Shown here piece after piece: positions 53,824 through 63,096 of a stretch of 64,000 bases of DNA. The number at the start of each line of letters is the position of its first letter. Positions within the stretch are counted from its first letter, which is position 1. Below the pieces are notes generated by a model. That model had not been told where the DNA came from and ran no database searches. It saw nothing but the letters and a program-made list of their open reading frames with translations. A program made the translations under genes and the position numbers. Origin of the DNA: Flavobacterium panacis (GTDB taxonomy: Bacteria > Bacteroidota > Bacteroidia > Flavobacteriales > Flavobacteriaceae). The stretch is from positions 1 to 64,000 of the forward strand of contig NZ_JANKMS010000014.1 of assembly GCF_024649945.1 (NCBI RefSeq), in the 5' to 3' direction.

Positions 53824-56800
53824 ATGTATTCTAAGTGTCTATTTTCATTTTTTTGTATTTGTATCATTTCCTGCTGTGCGCTCGGACAGCAATCAAATGT
53901 AAAAGAAGCCCTCTTTGGATTTCAGAATCCTCAGGATAGTACAAGAACCAAAGTATGGTGGTTTCATGGAGAGACAGAAACAACTAAAGAAGGGATAACA
54001 GCAGATTTAGAAGCTTTTAAAAAAGCAGGAATAGGTGGAGTAGTTTATTACGATCAAAGCCATGGAAAAGCAACTAATGCCTTAGAAGGTTTTTCTTCTG
54101 AATGGTGGAAAATGCTAAAATTTGCAGCTTCAGAAGCTAAACGAGTTGGTTTAACATTTGAACTTCATATTTCTAATGGATATGTTGCGGGAGGTCCATG
54201 GATTACAAATGAGACAGGTATGAAGCGTTTGACTGCAACAGAAATTTTGGTAAAAGGTGGAAAACATTTTTCAGAAAAACTACCTGAGCCTCAAAATAAG
54301 TACAATTTTTTTAAAGATGTTGCTGTTCTGGCGTTTCCGGCACAGAAAGGAGCTGGTAAATCTTCTTTTTCTCAAAATGTAAAAATTACTTCTACAGATA
54401 AAAGTATTGATACAGAGAAACTTTTTAATCCTTATTCTAATAATGTGTCTAGAATTGAAAGAAATAATTCTGGAGTATACATTACGATGGAATTCTCTGA
54501 AGATTTTGAAGCTCGTAGCATTACTTACAAAATGCAGCCAAGAGGCAAAGCTACATCAAGTGCGACTAATGTACCTGGAGAATCTGGAGATACATTTATT
54601 GGGACAGGATATAGAGTACTCCCAGATTTTGGAAACCTTGAAGTTTCTTATGATGGTAAAAATTACGAAAGAATCTGTGATTTGAAACCAATTTATAAAG
54701 CTCACGAAAGTTGGAGACAAAAAACAATAGCATTCAAGGCAGTTAAATCAAGATACTACAGACTCTATTTGCATGATTGGTGGGAAGAATCAGAAAAGAA
54801 TCAGGAGCTTTTATTGAATTCTATAGTATTAAATTCTGCTGCAAAACTTGATCAGTATGAGGAAAAAGCGGGGCTTTTTAGCGAATATATTGAAAAAGAC
54901 AAAACACCTCAATATAATGCTAGTGAGGTAATAGACGCTACAAAAATTATAAACCTAACGGATAAGATGGATACTCAGGGCAATCTAAACTGGGATGTTC
55001 CTAAAGGAGAATGGATGATAATGCGTTTTGCTTACGAGCCAACTGGAGCTTCTACAAAACATGGTAGAGCAAATTTAATAGGAAGAGAATGTGATAAACT
55101 TTCAGTAAAAGAGGCAGAAATTCATTGGAATAATTATGTAAAGGTGATAGCCGATTCATTAGAGATTTCGCATAGTGGACATCTTTCAGGTATAGCTATG
55201 GACAGTCACGAAGCTGGTGCCCAAAACTGGACAGATGAGTTTATAAATGAGTTTAAATCGAGAAGAGGGTATGATCCTTTGGTTTATTTGCCAGCAATGA
55301 TGGGCTATGTGGTAGATGATGTTCAGAAATCGGATGGTTTTTTGTTTGATGTCAGAAGAAATATTGCCGATTTGATATCGGACAATTATTATGGAACATT
55401 TGACCAGTTGGCGAGATCTCGTGGTCTAACCTTTACTGCTCAGGCAATAGGAAATGCTTTATGCATTAATGGAGATCCTATTCAGGCTAAAAGCAGGGTT
55501 CAAAAGCCGCAGGGAGAATTTTGGGTAATACATCCTGATGGTAATTATGATATAAAAGAAAGTTCATCGGCGACGCATTTGTACGGAAAAAAAATTGCCT
55601 CAGGTGAAGCATTTACAGATGCTAAATACTCAACTTCATTGTCGGATCTTAAATCACTTGCAGATTATGCCTATGCATTCGGAATTAATGAATTTGTAAT
55701 CTGTGCTTCGGCGTATCAGCCTTGGATGGATAAAATTCCGGGCAGTACTGGAGGCGGACGTCAATATGCAATTAATAGAAACAATACTTGGTGGGACTAT
55801 AGTCGTCCTTTTTGGGATTTTCAGGCGCGTAGCTCGTATCTCATGCGTCTAGGAAAATCAACTGCTTCTCTCTGTGTTTATCTTGGTGAAAATGCTCCTG
55901 TCAAAATTGTAGCAAATCGTTTACCCGATATACCTGGTGGATTTGATTTTGATGCTTTTACAACCGATGCGCTACTAACCAGAATGGAAGGTAAAAAAGA
56001 CGGTATAGTTCTATCTGATGGAGTTGCATATAAAATGATGGTACTTCCAAAAAATGGAGATATAACACTAGATGCGCTAAGAAAAATAGGAACTATAGTC
56101 GAAAATGGAGGTTTAATTTACGGACCAAAACCGCTTTGTTCTAAATCAGGCAGAGATATTGGAAAAGAAAAAGAATATAAAGATCTGGCAGATAAATTGT
56201 GGGGAACGAGTACTGAAAATAAAGGTATGAAGAGTCTAGGTAAAGGAGCCGTTTATTGGGGAGGAACTCTCTCTGAAGCATTACAATCTGCCAAAATAGA
56301 TCCAGATATTTCTCTAAAGGAATCTGACTGCAAAAAAAGAAATATTTATTTCATACATCGCAAACTCAATGATGCTGATTTGTATTTTATCGACAGTCAC
56401 AAAGATAGTCTTGAAAATAATGTTTTTTCATTCTCCACAAAAGGAAAATATGCTCAACTCTGGGATTTGATAACAGGTAAACGTTATGCATTATCAACAG
56501 AAAAAGTAGCTAATGGTAAACTTGCAATTCAGTTGTCTTTAAAAGGTCGTGAATCTTTTTGTATTCTCATAAGTGACACGTTTGAAAAGCTTCCTGTTTT
56601 TAATACAAATAATACAGCTGAAACTCGTTTAATTGATGGATCTTGGGAAGTTTATTTTGATGAAAAGAAAGGTGGTGCGGGTATTGTCACTTTTCCACAT
56701 CTTCAGGATTGGACAGAATTTGCAGACCCTAAAATAAAATATTTTTCAGGCACCGCGGTTTACAAAAAAAATATAAGGATTGAACCAAAAGGTAAAAAGG

Positions 56801-57093
56801 TAAATATTGAAATTGATAATCCTGGATTTGTGGCTCAGGTACTCGTAAATGGGAATGATTGCGGAGTAATATGGTGTTCGCCATGGCAGCTGGACATTAC
56901 AAAATTTCTAAAAGCAGGAAAGAATAAATTAGAAATACGTACTGCAAATGCACTGACAAACAGAATGATTTATGATTCACAACTTCCCGAAAATGAACGA
57001 GTGACTTTTTCCTATCCTCCAATAGTAAATTCTATAGATCAATTAGAACCTTCGGGCCTAAAAGAAGTGAAACTGCTAATTGAAAAAATTTAA
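53824..57093 (+). CDS. GH106-type alpha-L-rhamnosidase
   Basis: A 1089-residue exported enzyme of the GH106 type, expected to remove terminal rhamnose from rhamnogalacturonan. Signal peptide about 1-22 ends in SCCALGQQ, so lipid attachment is possible. GH106 N-terminal signature: TKVWWFHGETETTKEGITAD, then KKAGIGGVVYYDQ and GLTFELHISNGYVAGGPW. The C-terminal part (about 945-1089) is a galactose-binding-like sandwich with GFVAQVLVNGNDCGVIWCSPW. An in-frame TTG start at 53776 overlaps the -7 element, so the ATG at 53824 is chosen. The gene is flanked by inverted copies of one terminator and appears to be a single-gene unit at the end of the pectin locus. Confidence 0.85.
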   Translation: MYSKCLFSFFCICIISCCALGQQSNVKEALFGFQNPQDSTRTKVWWFHGETETTKEGITADLEAFKKAGIGGVVYYDQSHGKATNALEGFSSEWWKMLKFAASEAKRVGLTFELHISNGYVAGGPWITNETGMKRLTATEILVKGGKHFSEKLPEPQNKYNFFKDVAVLAFPAQKGAGKSSFSQNVKITSTDKSIDTEKLFNPYSNNVSRIERNNSGVYITMEFSEDFEARSITYKMQPRGKATSSATNVPGESGDTFIGTGYRVLPDFGNLEVSYDGKNYERICDLKPIYKAHESWRQKTIAFKAVKSRYYRLYLHDWWEESEKNQELLLNSIVLNSAAKLDQYEEKAGLFSEYIEKDKTPQYNASEVIDATKIINLTDKMDTQGNLNWDVPKGEWMIMRFAYEPTGASTKHGRANLIGRECDKLSVKEAEIHWNNYVKVIADSLEISHSGHLSGIAMDSHEAGAQNWTDEFINEFKSRRGYDPLVYLPAMMGYVVDDVQKSDGFLFDVRRNIADLISDNYYGTFDQLARSRGLTFTAQAIGNALCINGDPIQAKSRVQKPQGEFWVIHPDGNYDIKESSSATHLYGKKIASGEAFTDAKYSTSLSDLKSLADYAYAFGINEFVICASAYQPWMDKIPGSTGGGRQYAINRNNTWWDYSRPFWDFQARSSYLMRLGKSTASLCVYLGENAPVKIVANRLPDIPGGFDFDAFTTDALLTRMEGKKDGIVLSDGVAYKMMVLPKNGDITLDALRKIGTIVENGGLIYGPKPLCSKSGRDIGKEKEYKDLADKLWGTSTENKGMKSLGKGAVYWGGTLSEALQSAKIDPDISLKESDCKKRNIYFIHRKLNDADLYFIDSHKDSLENNVFSFSTKGKYAQLWDLITGKRYALSTEKVANGKLAIQLSLKGRESFCILISDTFEKLPVFNTNNTAETRLIDGSWEVYFDEKKGGAGIVTFPHLQDWTEFADPKIKYFSGTAVYKKNIRIEPKGKKVNIEIDNPGFVAQVLVNGNDCGVIWCSPWQLDITKFLKAGKNKLEIRTANALTNRMIYDSQLPENERVTFSYPPIVNSIDQLEPSGLKEVKLLIEKI

Positions 57094-57137
57094 ATATTTG
57101 TTTTAATTAGAAAGTATAACTGATTTTAGTTAATACT

Positions 57138-57183
57138 AAAAAAACAAAAGCTGTCTTAAAATCTAAGACAGCTTTTGTTTTTT
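57138..57183. terminator. Bidirectional terminator between GH106 gene and polyketide operon
   Basis: A-run, stem with core 57149-57173 (AGCTGTCTTA pairing with TAAGACAGCT), then T-run. Lies between convergent genes and can stop both. The core is the inverted copy of that at 53632-53656. Confidence 0.88.
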
Positions 57184-57194
57184 TATCAACGTTT

Positions 57195-57692
57195 TCAATT
57201 TTTAATAATCACAAGCTTTTTAAAACGTCCGTGATGACTGATTGAAATATCCTGAAGTGTATGAGCAGTTTTTAGAAACGGAATACCATTTTCGTTTTTT
57301 ATAATTTCTTTGTTTTCAACTTCAATTACTCGATTTATATTTTCAAGAAGGTTTACAGCAATGGTATGAATGCTTTCAGAAGAAATAATGCTTTTCGTGT
57401 AATACACATTTTCGTTACAGATCACTTTCCCCGTTGCTTGATTTGATTGTAGAAAATCTAAAGTACAAGAAAGTTTTTTAGGTATAAATTCTCGTATTTT
57501 GGTTTGACGGTTATAAATCTTATAAGCAGCTTCTTTCATACTCCAGAAGAGCCATACCATAATTTCTGGTTCATGAGAATCGGATATTGACTGTTGTTCT
57601 TCCATCGTAAAAAGTTTTTCTATAAAACCTTTTCGCTGCCATCGGCTGTCAATGCGGGACTGCCTAAGATCTATAATGTCATTGCCAATCAT
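57195..57692 (-). CDS. 4'-phosphopantetheinyl transferase of the polyketide operon
   Basis: A 165-residue enzyme that moves phosphopantetheine from coenzyme A to a serine of an acyl carrier protein. MIGNDIIDLRQSRID at the N-terminus holds the magnesium-binding Asp, and WLFWSMKEAAYKIYNR is the W-x-x-K-E-A-x-x-K signature. It is of the short AcpS-like length. Its ATG overlaps the stop of the carrier protein gene by four bases (ATGA), so it most likely activates that protein. Last gene of the seven-gene operon. Confidence 0.88.
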   Translation of the reverse strand: MIGNDIIDLRQSRIDSRWQRKGFIEKLFTMEEQQSISDSHEPEIMVWLFWSMKEAAYKIYNRQTKIREFIPKKLSCTLDFLQSNQATGKVICNENVYYTKSIISSESIHTIAVNLLENINRVIEVENKEIIKNENGIPFLKTAHTLQDISISHHGRFKKLVIIKN

Positions 57693-57943
57693 TTTTGGGC
57701 AAGTTTGGTCTCTATAATTTCTACAGCAGTTTTTACATCAAGCATGCGTTCCATATCGGTATTGTCGATTACGATGTCAAAATTTTCTTCAATATCCAAT
57801 ACAATGTCAACTAGATTTGCCGAATTTATATTAAGATCTTTAATAAAATCTGTTTCTTCGGTGAGATTGTCAAATGCTTCTTCGTTTGTTGTAAAAGGCT
57901 TTATAATGACTTTCAATTTTTCAATAAGTTCTTTTTTGTCCAT
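57689..57943 (-). CDS. Acyl carrier protein of the polyketide operon
   Basis: An 84-residue four-helix carrier that holds growing acyl chains as phosphopantetheine thioesters. The attachment Ser is in DLNINSANLVDIVLDIEENF, in place of the more usual Asp-Ser-Leu. The frame extends to 58012 inside the ketosynthase gene; the ATG at 57943 follows the ketosynthase stop by one base and gives a normal carrier length. Between the ketosynthase and the transferase that would activate it. A dedicated carrier implies a route separate from primary fatty acid synthesis. Confidence 0.88.
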   Translation of the reverse strand: MDKKELIEKLKVIIKPFTTNEEAFDNLTEETDFIKDLNINSANLVDIVLDIEENFDIVIDNTDMERMLDVKTAVEIIETKLAQK

Positions 57944-57944
57944 T

Positions 57945-59213
57945 TTAGTTTTCAAATTTTTTAAATAATATACATGCATTGACATCACCAAAACCAAAAC
58001 TGGCTTTAGCAATTATTTTAGGATTGGTTTTTATAGTTTCTAAAAGCACTTTTGAAGGATCAATTAATGCTTCAATTTCAGGATGAAGATCGGAGCAGTT
58101 TTTATTTCCAAACAAAAATCCTTCGTGAAGTTGCAATACAGAAGCAACACTTTCGATACTTCCCGAAGCACTTAAACAGTGTCCAGTTAAGCTTTTTAGT
58201 GAATTAATATAAGGAAAATCAGAACCGCTTCTTTCCAACGCTTTTGTCCAGTTTTCGATTTCGAGACTATCTTTTGTGGTAGCGGTCAAATGCCCGTTTA
58301 TAGCGTCAATTTCATTCGGATGGATTCCAGCATTTTCTATTGCCGTTTTAATGCATCTTTGAACTGCTGTACTGTTTGGAGCCGTCATAGTACCTCCGTC
58401 GCGCTGTCCGCCTGAATTGATATTTCCACCAAGAATTTCAGCATAAATAACAGCGTTGCGTTCTAAAGCTGTTTCCAAATCTTCAATCACAAATGCACCA
58501 GCACCGCTTCCCGGTACAAATCCTGCAGCAGAAGCGCTCATGGGTCTTGAACCTTCTTCGGGTTTATCATTAAATTTTGAAGAACAAACACGAAGCGCAT
58601 CAAAACCAGCCCAGATATACGGACCGCTGTCGGAGGTGCTTCCTGCGAGAATTCGTTTTGCCTGTCCCGATTGTATTCTGTCATAAGCCATTAAAATAGC
58701 TTCGGCGCCTGTTGTACAGGCAGAAGAATTTGTCGTAACCTGATTTCCTAATCCGATTTTACCTCCGAGATAGGCGCTAATACCACTATTCATGGTCTGA
58801 GCTACAACTGTACTACCTAATCTTCTAACTTGCAATTCATCAATTTTATAAATGCTTTCGCGAAATTTATCAATTCCAGAAGTTCCAGCTCCGAATATGG
58901 CGCCGCTGTCCCAATCTGGATTTTCGTTTAAAGGCAATCCTGCATTGTTCCAAGCTTCCATTCCTGCAATAACACCATATAAAATTCCGGTACTGTTAAA
59001 GCCGCGAAGTTCGAGTTCTGTAAAATACTGTGCCTTCAACTCTTCCGTTATTTGAGGCTGACCTGCAATCTGACAAGAAAACTGTAATTCTTCTAAATGA
59101 GAATCATGTCGAATACCCGAAATGCCGTTTTGCAACGCATGAGTAAACGCAGGAATACCAACACCATTTGGCGCGGCAACTCCTAGACCTGTTATTACAA
59201 CTCGTTTTTTCAT
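57945..59213 (-). CDS. Beta-ketoacyl-ACP synthase (FabF-like) of the polyketide operon
   Basis: A 422-residue condensing enzyme that extends acyl-ACP by two carbons. The triad is complete: Cys166 in NSSACTTGAEA, His308 in INGHLTATTKD and His345 in LKSLTGHCLSASG. The His308 motif reads NGHLTAT where FabF has N-A-H-G-T-S-T, so it is a divergent, specialised member. An upstream frame start at 59252 lies inside the dehydratase gene; the ATG at 59213 overlaps the dehydratase stop by four bases. With the carrier protein and dehydratase it probably builds or edits the acyl starter for the type III synthase. No reductase is encoded in the operon. Confidence 0.9.
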   Translation of the reverse strand: MKKRVVITGLGVAAPNGVGIPAFTHALQNGISGIRHDSHLEELQFSCQIAGQPQITEELKAQYFTELELRGFNSTGILYGVIAGMEAWNNAGLPLNENPDWDSGAIFGAGTSGIDKFRESIYKIDELQVRRLGSTVVAQTMNSGISAYLGGKIGLGNQVTTNSSACTTGAEAILMAYDRIQSGQAKRILAGSTSDSGPYIWAGFDALRVCSSKFNDKPEEGSRPMSASAAGFVPGSGAGAFVIEDLETALERNAVIYAEILGGNINSGGQRDGGTMTAPNSTAVQRCIKTAIENAGIHPNEIDAINGHLTATTKDSLEIENWTKALERSGSDFPYINSLKSLTGHCLSASGSIESVASVLQLHEGFLFGNKNCSDLHPEIEALIDPSKVLLETIKTNPKIIAKASFGFGDVNACILFKKFEN

Positions 59214-59647
59214 AACCTTTTTGTTATCATTCCAGCCAAAACACCTCGACAAACTTCTTGTCCTGCTTCATTTTTCATCACCGCATTACATTTTAATTTT
59301 CCGAAACGAAAAAACAGTTTCTCAGAAGTGACTGTGACTTTTTCATTAGGATAAACAGGTTTTAAAAATTCCATATCCGCTGAAGTAAAAGCGATTACGG
59401 TATTTTCTTCTAGTTCATTTCCTAAAAGGAATATTCCTAAACAAACCATTCCAATTTGAGCCATTGTTTCAGTTAAAATAACACCTGGAGTAACAGGATT
59501 GTCTTTAAAATGACCTTTATAAAAATCAAGATTTTCTTTGAAGGTGTAAGTTCCTGTTACGCCGTTTTCATCTGCGTGAAGCAATTCATCTACAAACAAA
59601 AAAGGTTCGCTGTATGGAAGTTGTTTTATGATATCATTTAGTTTCAT
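59210..59647 (-). CDS. FabZ-like 3-hydroxyacyl-ACP dehydratase (hot-dog fold)
   Basis: A 145-residue hot-dog enzyme that removes water from 3-hydroxyacyl-ACP to give a double bond. It keeps PYSEPFLFVDELL at the N-terminus, the catalytic His in YKGHFKDNPVTPGV and the Glu in LTETMAQIGM. It overlaps the ketosynthase gene by four bases and lies 11 bases after the type III synthase gene, consistent with coupled expression. It may introduce unsaturation into the acyl starter. Confidence 0.85.
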   Translation of the reverse strand: MKLNDIIKQLPYSEPFLFVDELLHADENGVTGTYTFKENLDFYKGHFKDNPVTPGVILTETMAQIGMVCLGIFLLGNELEENTVIAFTSADMEFLKPVYPNEKVTVTSEKLFFRFGKLKCNAVMKNEAGQEVCRGVLAGMITKRL

Positions 59648-59658
59648 AAGCTTTCAAA

Positions 59659-60711
59659 TTACCATTGTAATAAAACTCTTTGTGCCGAAAATCCCGGACC
59701 AAAACTCAGCATTAAACCTTTTTCTCCTTTTTTTGGATTTCGGTTCATAATGTTTTCTAAAACATACAAAACGGTCGCACTCGACATATTTCCATATTGT
59801 TTTAGGATTTCTTTTGTATCGTCAATATTTTTATCCAATCCAGCGAAAAGAGATTCAACCGTTGTCACGATTTTTTTTCCTCCAGGGTGAAAAATCATGT
59901 GGTCAATATCTTTTATTTCTAAATTATTCTGTTTTAAAAAGGGATGAATAATGTCGCCAAAATGAGATGCAATGGTATCTGGAACTTCAATATCTAAAAC
60001 CATCTGCAAACCGCTATTGGTCAATTTAAATCCCATCATGTGTTCAGCATCATAAAAATGATACATTTGTTCGTCTAAGATTTCTGGACCATTATCTTCT
60101 TCTTTTGATGATAATAAACAACATGCAGCACCATCACCAAAAATCGCAGCGCTTACAATATTCGGCATCGAAAAATCATTTAACTGAAAAGTAGCTGTTG
60201 GCGATTCTACTGCGATTACCGCAGCACGTTTTCCAGGATTTGATTTTAGAAAGTTCTTGGCATAAATAATTCCAGAAATTCCTGCTGCACAACCCATTTC
60301 GGTTACTGGAAGACGGACAATATCTTGCTTTAGTTTCATTTTATTAATCAGATAAGCGTCAAGCGAAGGAATCATAATTCCGGTGCAGCTTACGGTGATA
60401 ATATAATCCAAACTCTGCGGATCCCAACCTGTTTTTTCGAGAGCTTTTTCAAGAACCTGATGTCCGAGAACAATCATTTCGCGACTGTAAATGTCATTTT
60501 TTTCTTCAAAAGAAGTAGCAGTAAAAACCTCTGAAGGTTCCATAATAGAATAACGTTTATCTACAGAAGCGCCTTCAAATATTTTTTTTACTTTTTTGAT
60601 AAAACGTTCTTCTTGACCTTCCAGCCATACGTCTACCAGCGGAAGTATTTCTTCGGTCGTTCGGGAATATTGCGGTAACTGTTTAACAGCTGTGATGATC
60701 TTAACACTCAT
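59659..60711 (-). CDS. Type III polyketide synthase (chalcone/stilbene synthase family)
   Basis: A 350-residue homodimeric synthase that extends an acyl starter with malonyl units and cyclises the chain. The triad is visible: Cys141 in TEMGCAAGISG, His275 in IFHPGGKKIV and Asn308 in YGNMSSATV. The C-terminal GPGF loop (LSFGPGFSAQRVL) is present. Bacterial relatives make alkylresorcinols, alkylpyrones or tetrahydroxynaphthalene; the starter cannot be told. The start overlaps the methyltransferase stop by four bases. Association with an own carrier protein, ketosynthase and dehydratase suggests an acyl-ACP-derived starter. Confidence 0.93.
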   Translation of the reverse strand: MSVKIITAVKQLPQYSRTTEEILPLVDVWLEGQEERFIKKVKKIFEGASVDKRYSIMEPSEVFTATSFEEKNDIYSREMIVLGHQVLEKALEKTGWDPQSLDYIITVSCTGIMIPSLDAYLINKMKLKQDIVRLPVTEMGCAAGISGIIYAKNFLKSNPGKRAAVIAVESPTATFQLNDFSMPNIVSAAIFGDGAACCLLSSKEEDNGPEILDEQMYHFYDAEHMMGFKLTNSGLQMVLDIEVPDTIASHFGDIIHPFLKQNNLEIKDIDHMIFHPGGKKIVTTVESLFAGLDKNIDDTKEILKQYGNMSSATVLYVLENIMNRNPKKGEKGLMLSFGPGFSAQRVLLQW

Positions 60712-61421
60712 ATTTTAGTAATTATCCACTGGTAGCGAAAAGCCCATTTCCAGTTTATGGTATAGTTTTTTAGATTTAGTTTTTTGGAGAAATACTCCAG
60801 TTCATTTTTTTTGAATCCCTTTAAAATAGAAATCAAACCATCGTTTCGTGACATTGTATTGAGATTAAAAACAACGCTGATTAATTCAAATAATCGATAA
60901 GCAAGTTTGCTTCTATGGAGATCGTTTACGACAATTCCTATTGATGCATTTTGGTTTAGAATATCCATTATACCTGAAATTTGATCGGTTGTAAAATGAT
61001 GTAGCGTCAGCGTACACAAAGCAATATCATATTGCAATTGTTTGAAATTTTCGCTAAAAATATCCATACAGCGGTATTCTATATTCGGGAAATCTTTAGA
61101 CAATCTTTCGGCATAATTAATCGTAAAAGCATTGGCATCAATACCAATCAATTTAAAGGAAAGATTACGCTTTTTTCCATATTTGGCAAGCATTCGCAAC
61201 ATATCGCCATTACCACATCCGATATCGACAATGGTAATGGTTTTGGAAGTATCCGTTTTTTTTAAAAGCTCTTTTATGCCGTGGAGCGTCAGTTTATTTC
61301 CTCCCAGTAATTGGTTGATAGAAGCAATTTGATCTAAAGCGCCAATTAATTCTTCGCTTTGAAGCGAAAAATCATCCATTATTTCGATTTCTTCTGTTCT
61401 ATATGTGGTATTTACACTCAT
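60708..61421 (-). CDS. SAM-dependent methyltransferase of the polyketide operon
   Basis: A 237-residue class I methyltransferase: motif I is ITIVDIGCGNGDML near residue 80, followed by FKLIGIDANAFTINYA (acidic loop for the adenosine ribose) and DIALCTLTLHHF. The likely substrate is a phenolic hydroxyl or carbon of the type III synthase product, by analogy with SrsB and BpsB, which lie next to type III synthases in Streptomyces and Bacillus. It starts one base after the flavoprotein stop and overlaps the synthase by four bases. Confidence 0.9.
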   Translation of the reverse strand: MSVNTTYRTEEIEIMDDFSLQSEELIGALDQIASINQLLGGNKLTLHGIKELLKKTDTSKTITIVDIGCGNGDMLRMLAKYGKKRNLSFKLIGIDANAFTINYAERLSKDFPNIEYRCMDIFSENFKQLQYDIALCTLTLHHFTTDQISGIMDILNQNASIGIVVNDLHRSKLAYRLFELISVVFNLNTMSRNDGLISILKGFKKNELEYFSKKLNLKNYTINWKWAFRYQWIITKI

Positions 61422-62549
61422 TTATTCAATAGTTATTGGTTGGCCGTGCGTTTGTTTTATAATGAATGAAAGCAATGCAGGAATCGATGCTGCAATGGTC
61501 GTCATGATATGAGTCAAATTTTTATGCGTTAATGCTTTGGCTAACAGTCGTCCAAAAAATAATCTTTTGCTGAAATGTTTTTTCCATTCTTGAATATACT
61601 TGCTTTCAAATTCGTTTCGGGTTTCAATCTTTCCATAATAAAAATCCAAGGTCAATTCAGAGGCTATTTTTGCACTGTGAATCGCCATTGCCATTCCGTT
61701 GCCGCACATGGGGTGAATTAATCCTGCAGTATCTCCAATCATTAAAATGTGATTTTCTACCGGTTCTTTTTTATCAAACGAAATCTGGCTAATCGTTAAA
61801 GGTTTTTCGAATAGGGAAGTGCTGTTTTCAAAAATGGCTTTCAGTTTTTTGTTTTTATAAAGTACCGCTTTTTGATATTCTTCGATGTTTTTGTATTTTT
61901 TGAAAGTCTGAAAATCGGCTAAATAACAAATGTTTATAACGTCTTTTTCTACTTTAGAAACCCCGCAATAACCGCCTTGAAAATTGTACAAAGCCACAAG
62001 ACTTTCATCAAAACTTCCTTTATAATGTGCTTTTACGGCTAACCACGGCGATTTTTTAGAAATAAAATCTCTGGACAAAACCTGATCGATATTGGATCTT
62101 TTGCCGTAAGCGCCTAAAACTATTTTGGCAGAAAGGGTTTCTTGAGAAGTAGTTATAGTAAAAATTTCATTTTCAAACGAAATATCAGTAACGGTTTCAG
62201 TTAGAACGGTACAGCCATTTTCGACTGCTTTTTGATATAAAAAATGATCCAATTCATAACGACTGATTCCGAAACCGCCAAGTGGAAGTTTGGTTTTTGC
62301 CGTTTTGCCATTTTGAGCTGTAAATTCAAATTTTGAAATACTTGTTGGATGAAGTTCTCGAACATCGATGTCCAGCCAAAATAAATAAGGAAGTATTTCA
62401 TTGGAGATATATTCTCCGCAAACTTTATGTTTTGGATAGGTATTTTTTTCGATAAGAATTACCTTCAATCCTTTTTTGGATAGGTGTAGAGCACTTGCCA
62501 GACCAGCCAAGCCTCCTCCAATAATAAGTACATCAGGATTTGTTATCAT
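61422..62549 (-). CDS. FAD-dependent oxidoreductase (geranylgeranyl reductase-like)
   Basis: A 375-residue flavoprotein. VLIIGGGLAGLASALHLS binds FAD, HKVCGEYIS is the Cys-containing segment common in this group, and MIGDTAGLIHPMCGNGMAMA is the second FAD motif. Relatives hydroxylate aromatic rings or reduce double bonds in isoprenoid and polyketide products. By comparison with SrsC next to a type III synthase, hydroxylation of an alkylresorcinol-like product to a quinone precursor is possible, but a reductase role is equally open. First gene of the operon. No consensus promoter was recognised upstream. Confidence 0.88.
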   Translation of the reverse strand: MITNPDVLIIGGGLAGLASALHLSKKGLKVILIEKNTYPKHKVCGEYISNEILPYLFWLDIDVRELHPTSISKFEFTAQNGKTAKTKLPLGGFGISRYELDHFLYQKAVENGCTVLTETVTDISFENEIFTITTSQETLSAKIVLGAYGKRSNIDQVLSRDFISKKSPWLAVKAHYKGSFDESLVALYNFQGGYCGVSKVEKDVINICYLADFQTFKKYKNIEEYQKAVLYKNKKLKAIFENSTSLFEKPLTISQISFDKKEPVENHILMIGDTAGLIHPMCGNGMAMAIHSAKIASELTLDFYYGKIETRNEFESKYIQEWKKHFSKRLFFGRLLAKALTHKNLTHIMTTIAASIPALLSFIIKQTHGQPITIE

Positions 62550-62688
62550 ACAACCAATTTAGTTATAAAATCTTAATTGCCTTTACTAAATTCGATAAGA
62601 AATTAACAAAATTTCAACTTTTATCTTAAAAGATGAAAAGACATTTTATTAGAAAAAATAGCATGAATTTCATTTAAAAGATAATTTT

Positions 62689-62696
62689 TACTTTTG
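62689..62696 (+). promoter_or_regulatory. -7 element of the small orphan gene
   Basis: TACTTTTG matches TAnnTTTG, 24 bases before the ATG at 62721. It overlaps the TTG at 62694 that would otherwise be the first start codon, so supports the later ATG. No TTG at -33. Confidence 0.45.
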
Positions 62697-62720
62697 CCGA
62701 AAAATAGCAGTATTCAAATA

Positions 62721-63077
62721 ATGACAGTACAAGATTTAGCAGGCACTTATTCTATTTCAGGAAGTAATCAAGATGAAAGTAATGAGATCACTTATAAAGG
62801 TGTTTTGACGCTGACTTTAGATCAAAATAACAGGATTAAAGCAGATTGGAATATCAATAATTCAAAACAAAAAGGAACAGGTTTTTTTAAAGACAATATT
62901 TTAGTAATTAATTTTAGCTACAAAGGCGACGACAATAAAACCTATAAAGGTGTTGCCGTTTATAGATGTATTACCAAAGATGTTTTGGACGGATTTTGGT
63001 CGGAAAAACATGGAAATCCGCTTTATTTGGGAAGTGAGTATTGTTTAAGAATGGAAACTACAGAAAGATTAAATTAG
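62721..63077 (+). CDS. Small cytoplasmic protein of unknown function
   Basis: A 118-residue soluble protein without signal peptide or membrane segment. It begins MTVQDLAGTYSISGSNQ and has a beta-rich pattern (GVLTLTLDQNNRIKADWNI, ILVINFSYKGDDNKTYKG, then DGFWSEKHGNPL), reminiscent of small lipocalin-like or avidin-like barrels, but the likeness is weak. The start at the ATG is preferred to an upstream TTG because of the promoter position. It is divergent from the polyketide operon, so possibly co-regulated with it. Confidence 0.6.
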   Translation: MTVQDLAGTYSISGSNQDESNEITYKGVLTLTLDQNNRIKADWNINNSKQKGTGFFKDNILVINFSYKGDDNKTYKGVAVYRCITKDVLDGFWSEKHGNPLYLGSEYCLRMETTERLN

Positions 63078-63096
63078 ACTTAAACATTAAATTTTA

